DNA from: Serinus canaria
Taxonomy: Eukaryota; Chordata; Aves; Passeriformes; Fringillidae
DNA: 64,000 bases
Assembly (NCBI RefSeq): GCF_022539315.1
Contig: NC_066333.1
Coordinates: 10,879,001 to 10,943,000 of the forward strand
Direction: 5' to 3'
Part shown: piece by piece, positions 1-13,534 of the stretch
Layout: every line of letters starts with the position of its first letter
Numbering within the stretch: position 1 is the first letter of the stretch
Notes under the pieces: generated by a model
What the model was told of the DNA's origin: nothing
The model's database searches: none
What the model saw: the letters and a program-made list of their open reading frames with translations, nothing else
Translations under genes and position numbers: made by a program

Positions 1-3000
1 AAATGATGGATCATTCTGAAATAAGGGGCTGTGGTGTGAATCTATTGAGGGATGAATTGATTCTGGGACTATTTCAAGACCTGTGGCCCTGTGTGATGGA
101 TGATTTCCTATGGCAGGTAACAAACTATTGAAACAAAGCCATATATTCTAGTTCTTTGGATTTTCAGTCCCCAGTGCCTTTGGAAACCATGGTACTCACA
201 GAAGGAGTCACACTTACTGCAGCAGAAATGCTTTCAAACTGACTTCAAGCTCTTTGACCGTGATCCAGAAGCTTCAGTGTCATTTCTTGTTGCCTCAAGC
301 CATCTTTTTCTTTTAATTCTTTTGTGTTATTATTTTTTACACAGGTAGTAGTTAAATTCATATTCTAATTTATAATACTGTTATTTGGTATTTGATAAAT
401 GGAAAAATGTTATTAATACCCTGCAATGTGCAAATTAGAAATTCTCCTAAAATCCCCAAATAATTACTTTGCCTAAGTTCTAATACTAAGAACATAGTAT
501 TTTATTTTTAAACAGCACTTTATTGGAAGAATTTTTTTATTTGCACTTGCTTTTGGTAACTGTGCATCCACAAAGATATTTTACATTTTATTCTTAATAG
601 ATTTTTTAATGAAAAGAAAACCAGTAATTAGTAAAGAATTCTACTTAGATGGATGCCTCAGTATTCCCTGTGTTACTGCTCTTTAGGGAACAGGGCATGG
701 CAAGAGAGATACTACTATTTTGTAAATGAGGTTCACAGAAAATGAAACTTCAGGCTGTGTTTCACAATCTCTCAGTCCAGATAGGGGATGTCCCCTGCCC
801 CCTGCACATATTTTTGGCAGTTTATCCACCACAATCATTACAATTTCATTAATTCTCACAGCACTGGGGCTGATCTGGAGCAGATCATGGGTCTGCCCAG
901 AGTTGGTCAGGCTGCAATGGACCCCATCTGTTCCCCAGTTAGGCTGCAGGAATTGCTGGTTTATGAATTCCCTGAAGCGCCAGCAGGACAGGGAGCACGG
1001 GCCAGGCTGCCCACCCTGGGAGCCCCTGAGAGCAGCTCACAGCAGAGGAAATGAAATGAATTGGCCAGCAATGATTTGGCCTCCTAGACTGTGACAAAGA
1101 GCCTGCTGACCAAGTAACTCCAGAAATCCCCGAGGCTCAGCTGACTCCAGAAGCACATGAACATGGAAAACCTGAAGGAGGCTCTGCCAGTGATGCACTC
1201 TGGTTCAAATCCAGCACAGAGCACTCTGAGATCTGAAAACAGCAGCAGAGGCTCAGGTTTGACTGTCCCAGGCTGAGACAGATGACACCCAGGCCAAAAT
1301 GCAACAACATCAGAGATAAAAGGTTGGTGCAATGGCCTGCTGCCACCTTTCCCTGTTGTTCTCTGGATTCCACCTGAACCCAGGGCTGAAGCAGCCTGGA
1401 TCAAACTGAGCCACAACAGAGGATCAGGAGGGATAATGTTTTAAAGTTGATTCAACACATGCTTCTTTTGAAAACCAGTTTTTAGGATGTTGCCATGTGA
1501 TCTCCTTTGGAAGAATGTATGTTCTCTTCCAAACCTATTATGCTGACTTTCTATGCAACCTTGTTTAAAAATAGAAGACGTATTTTGGAAGCAAATCCCA
1601 AGTGATTTTTATCTCTGCAAGGAGAATGCAATTTTTTTTTAAATGCCTTGACTTTTTCCTTGTCCAAAAAAACCCTCATAAGCCACCCACCAAACTGCTA
1701 AATGGTGACTCACCTCACTGGTGAAGTTATAAACCAACTGGACACCACTGGTGACAACATCTGAAAACATCTGTGCTCCTTCTTCTGGGATTTACTACAA
1801 CAACTGATCAGTACAAGAGGACTCTAAGCAGCAGAAGGGAAATGTGGTGCCTCTAGACAGCTGATTGCACATTTGTGTCTAATGACAAAGCTTATAGAGC
1901 AATAGAACCACTTTGTTATTTAGGAACATTTATTCTGTTCTGGAAAACACCTTAGCAATCACTGTGTGTAGCTCTCCTCTGTTGCAAGCTGCCATATTTT
2001 ACATGTTCCCTGTTATAAACCAGAATTAATTTGCTGTAATGCAATATCAAGATCAAAATTAGAACAATATTTTCATCTTCTCTTCAGTCAGTTTGTTTCA
2101 TCTAAAAGAAAAATCACAGCTTGAGCTGGGTAATCTCAGCCAAAGATAAATCTCAGTTTATTATGTATCAAGACTTCCTGGGAAGCCATTTGGCTGAATT
2201 AAGCTCATCCTTCCTTTTTTGTGACAACTCATGTCATGACATTAAAGGTCATGTTCCTTCCTTTCTGTCACTTTTAATTATGCCATCAATATCAAGAAGT
2301 GATTCAACAGAGAATGTAATAAATGCTACAGAATTATTAAAATCATGCTAGGTGGCTGCTTTTCATACATCCCTGACTCCAGCTAACACTTTGCATTCTT
2401 AACAGGAAAAACAGTGCCTTGAATACAATGGGAAAGAAGTTGAGGCTGCAGGTCTGGGGAGGAGGAGTGACTCCCATTCCAGTCACGCCGTGCCCATAAT
2501 CACAGCCACAGCAGCACACACACATTCATTAAGGAACATTCAGCTCCCCTCTTTGCACTTGTGTTTGAAATGATTTAGCTCAACACTCCATCCCCAAAAG
2601 CATACACCTGGACTAAAATAAGAAAGAAATAATTTAAAGGGATAAATGTTTATTGAAAACATTTGCATCTAACTCAATCAAGTGCTTAGTAGGTTCAGTA
2701 TCACTATTTTACTTCCATGTTTTTCTTTGGCTTTTAAATGAGAAATTTAGGATTCATTTTTCAAGCAAAGCACCTTTCTGTTTCCCCCACCTTCTGGCAG
2801 AGAGTCCCAATCTCCTTCCTAGGAGATGACTTGGAGCTCCCCACCTGAAACACAAACTGAAAGAATAATCCAACTGTAAACACACCATTTATGTTAATGG
2901 TTGTGAAAAACCAACCTGGAGAATTAACTGCCACACAGCAGCAGAATGTGTGCTCCCCTTGTCAGAGAAAGCAATAAGAGCCCTGAGAGAAGGAAATAAA

Positions 3001-3100
3001 AAAATATATTTGTTAATGTAGCTGCAGATTGAGATATGGCTCTTTTCCACAGGTTTAATTAGTATGGAGGCAGAGATTCCCACTTTGTAATTTCTCTTCC
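1..3100. other. Unique non-coding DNA
   Basis: No gene or repeat family is recognised here. The first 650 bases are AT-rich with short T and A runs. A slightly GC-richer part near 730-1420 holds open frames of about 90-120 codons in several overlapping frames on both strands (for example 726-1094 plus and 1084-1416 minus). Their proteins show no domain I know and no splice-flanked exon pattern, so I read them as chance frames. The rest is mixed-sequence DNA with only short homopolymers. Confidence 0.7.
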
Positions 3101-4500
3101 TTAATTGATTCATAGCTCTATTTTTGAGTTTAAATTCTGCACCCAATGAGACACATTACACATCCCAGGAAGCAGAAACAAAGTCATTTGAAGAACAGCT
3201 GAGAGCTCCCTGCACCATGGATAGAGGTGACTAAATAACATACACAAGGGCATGGGGAGTAGGAACATCAAGGTGGGAGAAGCTCTCAACAGCACTGGAG
3301 GTGGAAAGGCTGGGGAAAAAATGAAAGAACTGACTGAAGAGCAGAGCAGTGAAAAGAGGGATGAGAGGAGGGGAAGGGGAAAGGGATGGCTGAGGCAGCA
3401 GGACAGGAAATAAAGGCTGCCCCAGTGACCTGCCAAATAAAACTTCACACAGATGCAACACCTGGAGCCTGCCTTGGCCAAGGGGCTCTCTGCTTGTGCT
3501 TTTCAAATAACCGAGGTCTGGTGGCTCTTCTTGCCTCTCACACCTGGAACTACATTTTATTTTTGCCTGCAGCTTCCAGCAGGATTTCTACCACGTGCTG
3601 AAACACTCCTCTTACCCTTCCCTTTGAACACAGGAAGGATCTTTCCACCTTGCATTGCTCTCTCTCCTCCAAGGCTGATGTTGGGGATGGACACACTCAG
3701 TGCTGAGAGCCACTCACTGCAGCCTCTTCTGCTGAATGCTGGAAGGAAAAACCAGCACCAGAAACCTTCTCACTGCATCTTAGCAGATTTCCACTTTTTT
3801 AACCCCAAGGCCAGTCCTGACCCTTTCCCTCCCTGCAGCTGAAATCCACTATTTCTGGGGTGAAAGGGTTAGCTTCAAAGAACCAGACAAGACAATTTTG
3901 CTGCTTGCATTCTAAGTTGTGTTCTTGAATATCACTGAGCATCCAACTTCAAATTTAGTTGTTTGAAGGACAAATTGGAAGAGCTATATAGATGCTTCAT
4001 AATCAAATAAGAATATTCTAAAATATTACCAAGAAAGCTTTTTCTTCTTGCTTAAAGAGGTAGATTGAATATTTTTAAATGCAACTCGAAATTCCATTTT
4101 ACACCCAGAATGTTGCAGCAACTTCTATTCTTGTTTAGCACATTCTTTACTCTTTCTTGTCACTTTGATCTTCTCAAAACCATGCGGTCAAATCATTGTC
4201 AACTTCTGTGCTTAGTTTTCAGCCACACAGACATTTTCCTGCCTAAGAAGCAATGACTCAAACTGCCTCTTCTTTCTACTCAGTACAGCCAATAGCACTT
4301 CAGAAATTTAAATGTGAACAAAGCACCAGGACCTTCTGTCAAGCCTCACCTTCAGAAAAACCAAGAAAGATCCCAGAAACATTTCTGTGTATAAGTCAAA
4401 GCCAATATTTCAATTATGAAGCCAGCAACTACTCACATGTAAAGTTTTACAGTGCTAAACCCACTAAAAAGTGACAATGATGCAGAGCCATCAAGCTGTA
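3101..4500. other. Non-coding, stop-poor stretch
   Basis: This part has fewer stop codons than its surroundings. Open frames of 90-129 codons overlap each other on both strands (3110-3481 minus, 3231-3506 minus, 3453-3842 plus). Overlapping openness in opposite strands is what higher GC and strand-skewed composition produce. The translations are Ser/Leu/Pro/Phe-rich and not recognisable. No gene is called. Confidence 0.65.
3351..3386 (+). repeat. Polypurine tract
   Basis: Thirty-five of 36 bases are purines, with G-runs at 3358-3360, 3370-3373, 3376-3379 and 3383-3385. The gaps between G-runs are 9, 2 and 3 bases. The first gap is longer than the usual quadruplex limit of about 7, so this is at best an imperfect G-quadruplex or triplex-forming candidate. 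Function is inferred only from composition. Confidence 0.6.
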
Positions 4501-7500
4501 TTACAGTCTTAGTTCTCAAAATATTTGGATTTTATTAGCTCAGCAATGAGGCTTCCATATTAATCATTCATTAATGCACCTCTCCTTAGAGAGAGGACCA
4601 AGTCAAACATGTTCCTGCTCATTTGATTTTAAAGGAACATATATAATACATGTGAGCTTCATATAGCTTTGGACCTCAAGGAATAATCAGCAGTACCTCA
4701 TTGGGCAGTGATATTCTACAGGGAATCTTACACAATGAAGAGAAAAAACCTCTGAATAATTTACACTAAAATCTGCTTGATTTACAGCCTTCTGTTCTAT
4801 CTCTGTGGGAGACAGCAATGGCAATGAATCCTCACAGTAAATCTACATTTAACAAAAGAAGTTGCTAAGCTCCAACAACTGGCCAGTCCAACCTAAATAA
4901 TCCTGACAAGGAGATAACTAAATCCCAGAGAGTCCAAGAAAGAGCAGAGAGAGCTGTTCCATGATCTGATTTAGGCACAGCCTTCCTACAGCTGAGTCAC
5001 CACAAGGCTGGAATGGAGCTGACCCCGTTGGGTCAGGCAAACACAGCACAAAGACTCCCAGGCCAAGGATCTTGCAATCAAAGTGGAAAAAAAAAGGTAA
5101 AAATGAACACTAGAACCCAAAGGACAAAAAGCACAGCATCAGTAAGGGCTGCAGCAAGTCCTGCTATGATAAATTTACAGCAGAGAGCTGGAAGGAGCAC
5201 AGAGCAGGAGAGGAGAACATCTTCCCAGAGGTTCCAAGGAGCCTTTGGCAAGCAGGGCCAGGCTGCCCCAACAGCTCACACTGAGCTGGGCAATGCTGCT
5301 GTCACCCACCAGCATTCAAAACACCAGATTTGAAAATTTCCACTGGATGCAAACACTCAGACACACAGGAAAAATGCCCCTGCACAAAGCATTTGTCAGG
5401 AGACCAACAGCAGGAGTAAATGCTGAGCAACATCCTCAGGTGGTGCAGCCCAACTTTTAGAAAAGATTCCTTCTTAAGAAAACTGAGGACATTTAATGCA
5501 TTTTTGGAACTGTTGAGGAAAAAAAAAAACAAACAAGCACCATTTAGGTTTTTAAAATGCTACTGCTTAACAGGAGATGAAATCTTGAATATTCATTATC
5601 TTCCTGAATTGGAATGAGTGCTGGAAAATGAAAAATCAGGAGATGGCAGAAACAGGGAAAACAGCCAGACTTCCTCTGTGTGAAACATATGTGTTAGATT
5701 TGTTGAAAAATAAGGAGAAAGAAGTTCTTCAAATTGCAGCCCATGGGTGATGATTTACAGGTACCAAACCCACACTGAGACCCTCTCCCTTCCTGCAGCC
5801 CCTTCTCTGGATCAGCTCAGGCACTAATCACAGCAATGACCCTGCTGCTTTCAACAGGGAGCATCCCAGCCTTGGGAGGCAGGAACCTGAGCTGGGGGAG
5901 CTCCTGCTGGCAGTGGGGTGCTGCTGGGGGCACAGAGCCAGGTGGAGATCCCTGCTGGTTCTGGGGATGGAGAATCCACACAACAGCCCTGAGCCCAGCA
6001 GAAGGGTTGGTGATCCCCAGCTTTGGGAGGCTTCTACTGCCTGACAGAGTGGAAAGATCCCCTCCAGTTCTCCAATCACTGGTGACTGGATTGGAGACTG
6101 GACTTTTTAACCCAAATCAGCAAACCAAATTCCTAAGGATCAGCTGCCAAGGATCAGCCTTCAAAGGATGTTCATTAAAGCTCCTCTCAAAGGTGTAAAA
6201 GATAAAAATAAAGCAACTGTTGAAGGGAAGGCATGAATGATGTGGTGCTGAAGAGGATGCTGAGAAATAGAGATCCAGAATTAACTCTGCTCAGGCAGGA
6301 CATTTGGCTCCTGCAAACTTCAATGGCCAGGTTTGGTCAACTGTTTTCCTCAAGGTGCAGAACTCAGTCAGAACTGAAGGCACACAGAACTGGAGGCATT
6401 CAGATGTGGCTTCCCCACTAAATAAAAACCCCAGACAACTCAAAGGCATTCCATAATTTTGTATTGCTGGTATCATTTCAGATATAATTATGAGGGAGAC
6501 AATATTGGCTCTCTGTATTCCTTATGAAATTAATTGTTTTATGCATTCTCAGTATTCTGATTTGAAGACTGAGGTCTGGAATAGCCTCTCCCCCTTCCTG
6601 GGGCATTCTGATTATCTGCAGGAAAAAGGACATGGGTGTTTTAACAGAGATATGTTTAGGTTCCACTAAAATACCATGACAACCTTCAGAATTATTCACT
6701 TTCAAAGCTATTCCAGAATAATCTGTAAACTAACATCAAATATTTCATACCATTTTGGCAGAAAATGAAAAGTGTTCCATTTCATGCTTAATTTATTTTT
6801 TAATTATAAATCTGTTGGTAAACAGTACCATAATAGGCTTTGCTTTGTGCCTGCTTTATGCCTCTGAACTCTTAGAGTTTTAATATGTTTTCAATACAAA
6901 AAACATGATAATAACTGCTCCTGGAAATGACTGGCTGGATGAGTTCATCCCTGAGTAAATTTTAGCATTAATCACATGCACTTGCTAGTAAGGGACATTA
7001 AAAAACCAGATAGAAAACAGTCTGGCAGTTCTTAAACATCAGAATAATAATAGAGGTAATAATTTATAGCAGTTTAATAATAATTCTACCATAACAGTAA
7101 TCTTTTCAGAAAAACAGGAAGACAATTTTTAATTAAACCCACTATTTGTATAAAATTGTTAAACCAGCACATGGGTGACATCCCACAAAGCCACAGTCTC
7201 ACATTTTACTTACTCCCCCTGCTGTACTCCTGAAAATGAGAGTTCCCCTGACATATGAGTGAGTGCTTTGGCTTCCTGTTGCTCTTTTTGAAGTTCCACA
7301 ATCCCTTAAGGTATTGGGGGTAGGTATTTAAACATTTACATTACCAGAATCACAACGTGCTGATTCATTAACAGCCAGCCTTGCCTGTATTTGGGCAGGA
7401 ACACCTTCCCTGTTGCTGCTTTGGGGCAGCACATTCTCCCCCCTAAAAGCAGGAATAAGCAACATCTGTCCAGCCACACACAAGCCAATCACCAAAAGAG

Positions 7501-7940
7501 CAAAACACACATGTAATTAGAGAGATCTTTTGGAAATCAGCCTCCCTTCTATGAGTCTCTGCTCGTGTCTGCACTCAGCCTTTATTGCTGCAGGTATCTT
7601 CACAGCCTCTACTACCTGTAGCACACTCTGAGTAACTCCACACTTGCCAAGTTGTTGACAACTTCACCCCCAGCTCCCACAAGAGCTATGGATTTGCAGA
7701 ACACAGGGATATTCGAACTTCTGCAGCAGCAGAAACAAGCCCAAATATTTGCAAGGGATCAGGAAGCCTCCCTAGCACAGTGACAAGCATTAGGAAATCC
7801 TGGCTTTGCATATAAGATAAGTTCAGTTTACATGGCCTTACACATAAATTCACCCAGGCTGGGGTTTCAGCTTAGGTCAAGAGGAAAGTTCAAGCAGTCA
7901 GCTCCTTTCTGCCCTTAAATAATTGATCAGCACAAGTGCA
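4501..7940. other. Unique non-coding DNA
   Basis: No gene or repeat family is recognised. Noted details are A runs at 5087-5095 and 5519-5529, a 14-bp near-duplication (AAGGATCAGC core) at 6135-6161, and an AAT-rich patch at 7042-7087. A GC-richer part near 5770-6180 carries opposite-strand open frames (5836-6198 plus, 5828-6079 minus) without recognisable products. Confidence 0.65.
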
Positions 7941-8285
7941 CAACACTCTGCAAGGCTCCTCCATCACTGCAGCCTGAGTGAAACAGGAAAACCTGCCAGG
8001 CTGTGCTGAGGAGAGCTGCTCCCCTTCTGAGAGGGGCTGGGCTGAAACACAGATCTCAGTCCAGCCTGGGCAGGGGCTGATGGAGCAGAGTGAGCACCGG
8101 GGAAATTCCTCACTGGAATCTGTCAGGGCTGCTCAGCCCTGAGGATGGGCTTTAGGGAGGGGGATGGCAGCTCATGGGCACTGCAATAAATCAAAGCTGG
8201 GGCTGCACAGAGTGACTCGAACTGCAGGAGGGAATTCCCTCAGAGCCTCCTTCTCCCAGCAAACCTGCTCTTGGGAAACAGTCAG
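7941..8285. other. GC-richer non-coding segment
   Basis: This segment is visibly richer in G and C than its flanks but holds only about two CpG dinucleotides (near 8098 and 8218), so it is not a CpG island. No open frame or repeat family is recognised. It ends abruptly against the AT-rich stretch that follows. Confidence 0.5.
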
Positions 8286-9480
8286 GAATGGGACTCACTT
8301 AATAGGGCAATATATATTTTAAATAGTGTGCAAGAACAAAACAGGAGTATACAGGTGTGCAGGATATACACATTGAAGGCAGAATTCCATCAAACAATTA
8401 AAGTTCTTTTTACATAAACACACACACAGCCCACAAAGTTGTAAAAATAGTCCTACAAATACTGCCTTGGCTTGTCACAGAGTATTTTATAGAAAATAAT
8501 TTAACAAGTAATCTTTCCAGGCTTACTTCTTTCTATATTTACTGGAGGAGTAAAGACCTTTATTCTATATTGATACCTATCTATATGCAAACATCTGGCT
8601 TTATTTTTCAAATTCCAGTTTATCTACCCTACTTTTTGTCAAGATTTAAAACTGATTAAGATAATGCTTTAGTTCTCATTTCGTTTCTTAAAAACATTTT
8701 AATACCTTTTGATGTCAAGACTAAGGCCAAGCTGACAACTTGTATTTTTCTGTATTTTAAACTTCTGTTATCCAGACTAAGAAAAGAAACAGCAATTTAT
8801 GGGATTTAAATTTCATGTTAAACTTTTGCAGTATGTTAAGAGACTGAAGTTTCAAAACTTAGTTATTAATTTAGTATATACTATTTTCATCTATAGAATT
8901 TACTACTATATTATAAAATTAAATTAATTATTCCATGTATAGCAAGAGAAATAAAAACCAAAACTGCATAACTGCAAAAATTATTCATGAGCAAATTATT
9001 GTGTGAAGTAAACAAAGTAAATCTAACATTTTAGTTGAGCTCAACATGACTGTTTGAAAATTATCATCATTACCTCCATAAATTCTCCAAGAACTGATTA
9101 GCCATCACTCTTAATTTACTGTTCACCTGAAAATAAAAGAACCCTCCCAAACTGTAATTCAGGCAGAAGTTCTAAGGAGCTGACTATGAAAGCAATAGTA
9201 GAAAGAGGGAATGGTTTTGAAATCACCATGGACAAGTCAGCAGTCAAAGTCAGTGACAGTGGAGCTGCTCTTTTGTTTTCCCTTGAATCCCATCCCTCCC
9301 TGAACTGCAGGCACAGCAGGGCTAACATCTGCTGATAGAATAATTATCTATAGAGATAAGGAATTCAGCAGTTATATCTATGGATCTGCACATGTATATG
9401 CAAACTAAAGCAATTAAAGGAAAAAGTGCATTTTACTGGTAATTTCTTCGCAAAAATTATTCCACTAACTCCATGAAAGT
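8286..9480. other. AT-rich non-coding segment
   Basis: This is the most extended AT-rich stretch in the first 20 kb, densest at about 8840-9010 with many TTAA, ATTA and TATA words. It contains a perfect 12-bp palindrome, TAGTATATACTA, at 8872-8883. No coding frame is convincing. Matrix-attachment or enhancer roles would be speculation on composition alone. Confidence 0.55.
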
Positions 9481-12400
9481 AATTCTAATTTATGTATTAA
9501 TAAAATATGCAAAAAACACACATGCTGTCTTGGTGTTTACTCAGTACACAGGGATCCTGATAACAGATTTTACTTTAGTCATCCCTTTCCTTTGCTTGCT
9601 TCGTAAGAAAAGATTTAACTCCAAAAATCTTTGTGGAACTCTTTCTACAGAGATGCCTAAGAAAGGGGCATTAAGAAAAATATTTCCACTGGGCTATGAG
9701 GAATATTGCTTGGTATATTGTACTTACAACAGTGTTTTCAAAAAGGAACCAAACCTTTGTGCAGTGGAGTGCTGGAAATGATTCCAAGGAAGAAAAAGAA
9801 TTTTAAATATATGGAATCTAAATTTAGTCCTTATAAAAATGTTTGGATCAGTAACCCTAATGTGCTTTTAAAAAAATTTGGGAATTTTAAACTCTGAGCG
9901 TGGCTTTGCAACATCTGCAATCTTGATCCCTCCAAGACTTTACTGAACTGAAACACCAAGTTCTGAAGCCCAGGAATTTTGATGCCAAAGCCTGGCTTTA
10001 ACACAAAATGGGAATCAAATCTCATGTGTCTCCAGGCAATACAACCTCCCCAAAATTGTACCTGACCCCTGTCTGTATGACCAGAATGTACACAGGACTT
10101 GAACTGGATTGATTGAGAAAGACACCAGGTTTATTTTCCCTGTATCATCCTTGTAAAAGGTCATTTTAAAATCCTTTAGGCTGTGCATTTTAAATGATTT
10201 TGTCATGAGAAATTAATTTACAGGCTTATAGACTTTGCAGAAATGATAGATTTCTAAAGACTTTTTGAGCAGTGAATAATGAACTTTGCCATCCTCCCCC
10301 ACACTGACTGATTTAGTTTCCTGAATAAGTGAGGCAAGTGGTGGTCTTATCTCTGTGCTGAGGTCAAACGATTTCTGATTGGAAGCAGCAAGAATAAAAG
10401 ACAAAGATTTCTGCCTTTTTATACATCAGACCTCATCACTCTCCTGTACAGCAGCACAGTTCCATCTGAACGTCTCCAGAAGGAATTCTCAACAATTATA
10501 ACCAGGAGACCTTGGCTAAAATCTCTCAATGCAAAGCAAGAATTTTATTTCCCCTCCACACTGGGAAAAAAAATAAATTTGAGAACTAAAGGTGCTAATT
10601 TCCTTCATAATTTGAAGCAATCTCAGGGTCAAGTCTTCAATTTTTGAGCTAAAACCTCCCCTTTAACACTGAAAACTGTGTATCTAAATGCTATAAAGAC
10701 TATCATTTGGGAATACTTTTTTCATCCTAATATTTCCCTCTTTAAATACTCTGCATCAGTGCTAAGCAAATAAAAAGTTTTCTATCTCTGACATGGAAAG
10801 TTGCTTTAGAGAATTTGACAGTCATGAGAAGAATTAAAACTCTGGCATCAGTTTGAGCTTGGTAATGAGCCAACATCTGGACAGCTGTGATTGTTTAGAG
10901 GTGTTTGGATCCTAAATCCAAATCAGCAGCCAGTGCAACTAAGGTTATATAAATATATGCTTTTATATACTTCTAAAAATTCCACTCAATTCCCACTTCA
11001 CAGCTCCAAATGTCACCTGTTCCCAGTGGTCACACTCCAGCCATGTTGTCACCTTCCACTGTGCATTATAAATTCCATGATTCTTTAGAACACATGAATT
11101 TATAGCCTCACTTTTGTCCCCAACCCAGCTACACGTTGATGAATGAGATCTCAGACTAGATAGGTAAATAGAAAGAAGGTGAAGGATGGGAGCTTGCAAT
11201 GTATAATTTATTATAAGTACCACAAAATACCAGTGCTGAGAGAAAACAAATTATTGGCTTCTCATGCAGTGACCATGAGAAGGTGATAAATATTTTACTA
11301 TATAGTACTCATCAGACATTTGAATAGCTCATCTGTCCCATTTATGCCAGCTAAAATGAATTCAACCTATCAGTGGCAAATGTATTTTTAATGTTTTGTT
11401 ACCATCAGTGGAAGGGGCAGCTAAAAAGTCCCTCTTCCCCAAGAATCACATTTTTCATTTGATTAAACACAGTAAACTGTTTATTCTTGAAGAGGCTTTT
11501 CTTGTTCCAAGCCCTTTACATCTTACAGAAATTTCATGCCCAATTTCATTCCACTTTCTAGGAAGCAGAAGTTCCCAAAGCTGTTTTCCAAGCTGTGAGA
11601 ACGTGGTCTTTTGATGGGAAAACACTTGTCTCATACTAAAATTAAAAACATTTGGAAACACCTACGGACACTCTTCCCTTCAGAGAAGAGAAGTCGAGCC
11701 AGATAACTCCAAGGGGCCTTTTGTAAGAAATACCATCCTGAAAAATCAGCAATTGCCTGAATTCAAAAGGGTCATTTCTGGCACCTGTTACCTGTCAAGA
11801 CTCTCACTTTTGCTTTCCAATGGAGAGCAGAACTTCCAGAGATATTGAGGAGCTCCAAGAGGGACATGAAGTGATAAGAGCCTGCTCCAAACCCCCCATG
11901 AGAATGAGTAATTGTAGCCTTTACCCCAAGCCTCTGTTACCCTCCTTGGAATACAGCAAATGCTTTCAAAGTTCTCTTTTTGTTGTCTTCCTCTTCTTGA
12001 CTGCAGTACTCTCAACTATTATGACCAAAAAAATGAGACCAAGAAATTTGAAATGCTGGTTGTAGGTGTCAATTTACTTTCCAGATTGTACCTCCTGTAG
12101 GCATTCAGGCTGGGAGCCATAGTGCTCCTAATCCTAAATAAAACCTTGGATTTAATATGGGCTCCTCTAAATCTGAAATCAAGACTAAAGGATCCAAAAG
12201 ACATTTATATAAATTCTCTGCTTACCCTTCTGGAATCATCCAGGATCAGGAGCTATAAACTGCATCTTGCTGGTGTTGACTTCTGACCCTACACTTCTCA
12301 CAAATACAAAATCAAGCAGAAATAAAGAATGGTAAATTCAACTCTACTTATGCCAAACCCATGCTTACATACTGGATCTTGTTGAATATCTCACTTGTTT

Positions 12401-13477
12401 GGACATGCAGGCTCTGTTTTTCCTAACCCTGTTTTGATTCTGACCTTTCAAATCCACTTCTCTCCCTCAAACTTTGCTAACACAGCCTGCACTGAGCTTC
12501 CACAGGCAGTGCTTGTTCCTGGCTCCATCCCTGGAGATGGAATGGGCAGGAAAGCACAAAGAATTGAGAGCCCTGAAAATACAACTACCAACAGCTATTT
12601 AAGGCTTGGCTTTTGGGTTCAGAAACAGGGAATTCCTTTCATTTCTATACATCCCTGATAGCCTTTGACTTGCATCCCTTCTAATCATCTCTCTGTTGCC
12701 ATGGTGCATACGAAGCTCTCAGTAGTGAGCAGGCTCAGTGTCTCTGCCCTGACAATAACAAAGAACACAGATGGCCACTGCTATTATTCCCACTCCCTCT
12801 GTGTCCTTGTGCACTTGATGGAGTCTGGAAAAACGTCTCTGTTACTCCACCCATATCATATTGACCACCACAAAAGCTGCTGGAGCAGCAATAACAAGAT
12901 GGAACACAAAGAGTTTCAAAAATTTCTGCCTCCCAGTAACAAAAATACACGAGCTCTTACATCAGAGACAGAGGGTCCAAGAAAGGGGATTGAAATGGAA
13001 AAAAAAAAACCACAAACAGGAAAAACATGCTTTGATAACACCTGCTTGGATCAAGCAAGGTCAGAGAATCAACAGCAACCCAGGGCTGTTGATAGAGCTC
13101 AGTTCTCTGGTCCTTTTTGATGAAATCACCATTGACACTGTGAGTAACATCATAAAAGCCAGAAATGCTGTGCCAAAAACCATCAGCTGCTGAATGAGCT
13201 GATTAATCAAAATACAGCAGAGAATGCTTCATCCTTTAGTGCTCCCCACCCCCTGAGGAAGCACCCTGTCTTCCTCAGAGTTTTCAGAGGATTTCTGTCT
13301 TTGTTATATTTGGAGAAAAAGTTTCTCTGGTGAAAGCAGAGTATTTTGGATACCAGTAATCAAAGTATGTCTATCAAATCTGAAGGATAAGGTTAGGAAA
13401 TAATTCTTGTTAACCAAGCAACTCTGAGGTATCAAAATATTCTTGTGGGAGGCCAAATATTGAGAACTCAGAACAGC
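9481..13477. other. Unique non-coding DNA
   Basis: No gene or repeat family is recognised. Open frames at 9473-9781 (102 codons) and 12665-13120 (151 codons), both plus strand, have no recognised domain. The second overlaps another open plus frame at 12861-13193 and a minus frame at 12735-12950. A small perfect inverted repeat, TTTGGAT/ATCCAAA with a 5-base loop, lies at 10904-10922. The segment around 11270-11400 is repeat-free and AT-leaning. Confidence 0.65.
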
Positions 13478-13534
13478 TGAATTTAAAAAAAAACCAAAGA
13501 AAACAATTCAAAACTTTTTAATTTAAAAAAAAAA
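13478..13534 (+). repeat. A-rich low-complexity tract
   Basis: Two runs of nine or ten A are separated by an A/C/T-rich spacer. There is no adjacent recognisable gene-derived sequence, so it is not evidence for a processed pseudogene. Confidence 0.6.

Noticed and set aside
1192..1216. tRNA-like B-box: GGTTCAAATCC at 1202-1212 with a 4-bp T-arm stem and 7-base loop
   Set aside because: The fifth stem pair is mismatched, and no A-box, anticodon arm or acceptor stem can be found at the right distances. It is a chance match.
5087..5529. A9 and A11 runs as tails of processed pseudogenes
   Set aside because: No gene-like sequence precedes either run and no target-site duplications are visible.
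12665..13120. 151-codon open frame as a gene
   Set aside because: It overlaps other open frames in a second plus frame and on the minus strand, includes an A10 run encoding Lys, and has no recognised domain.
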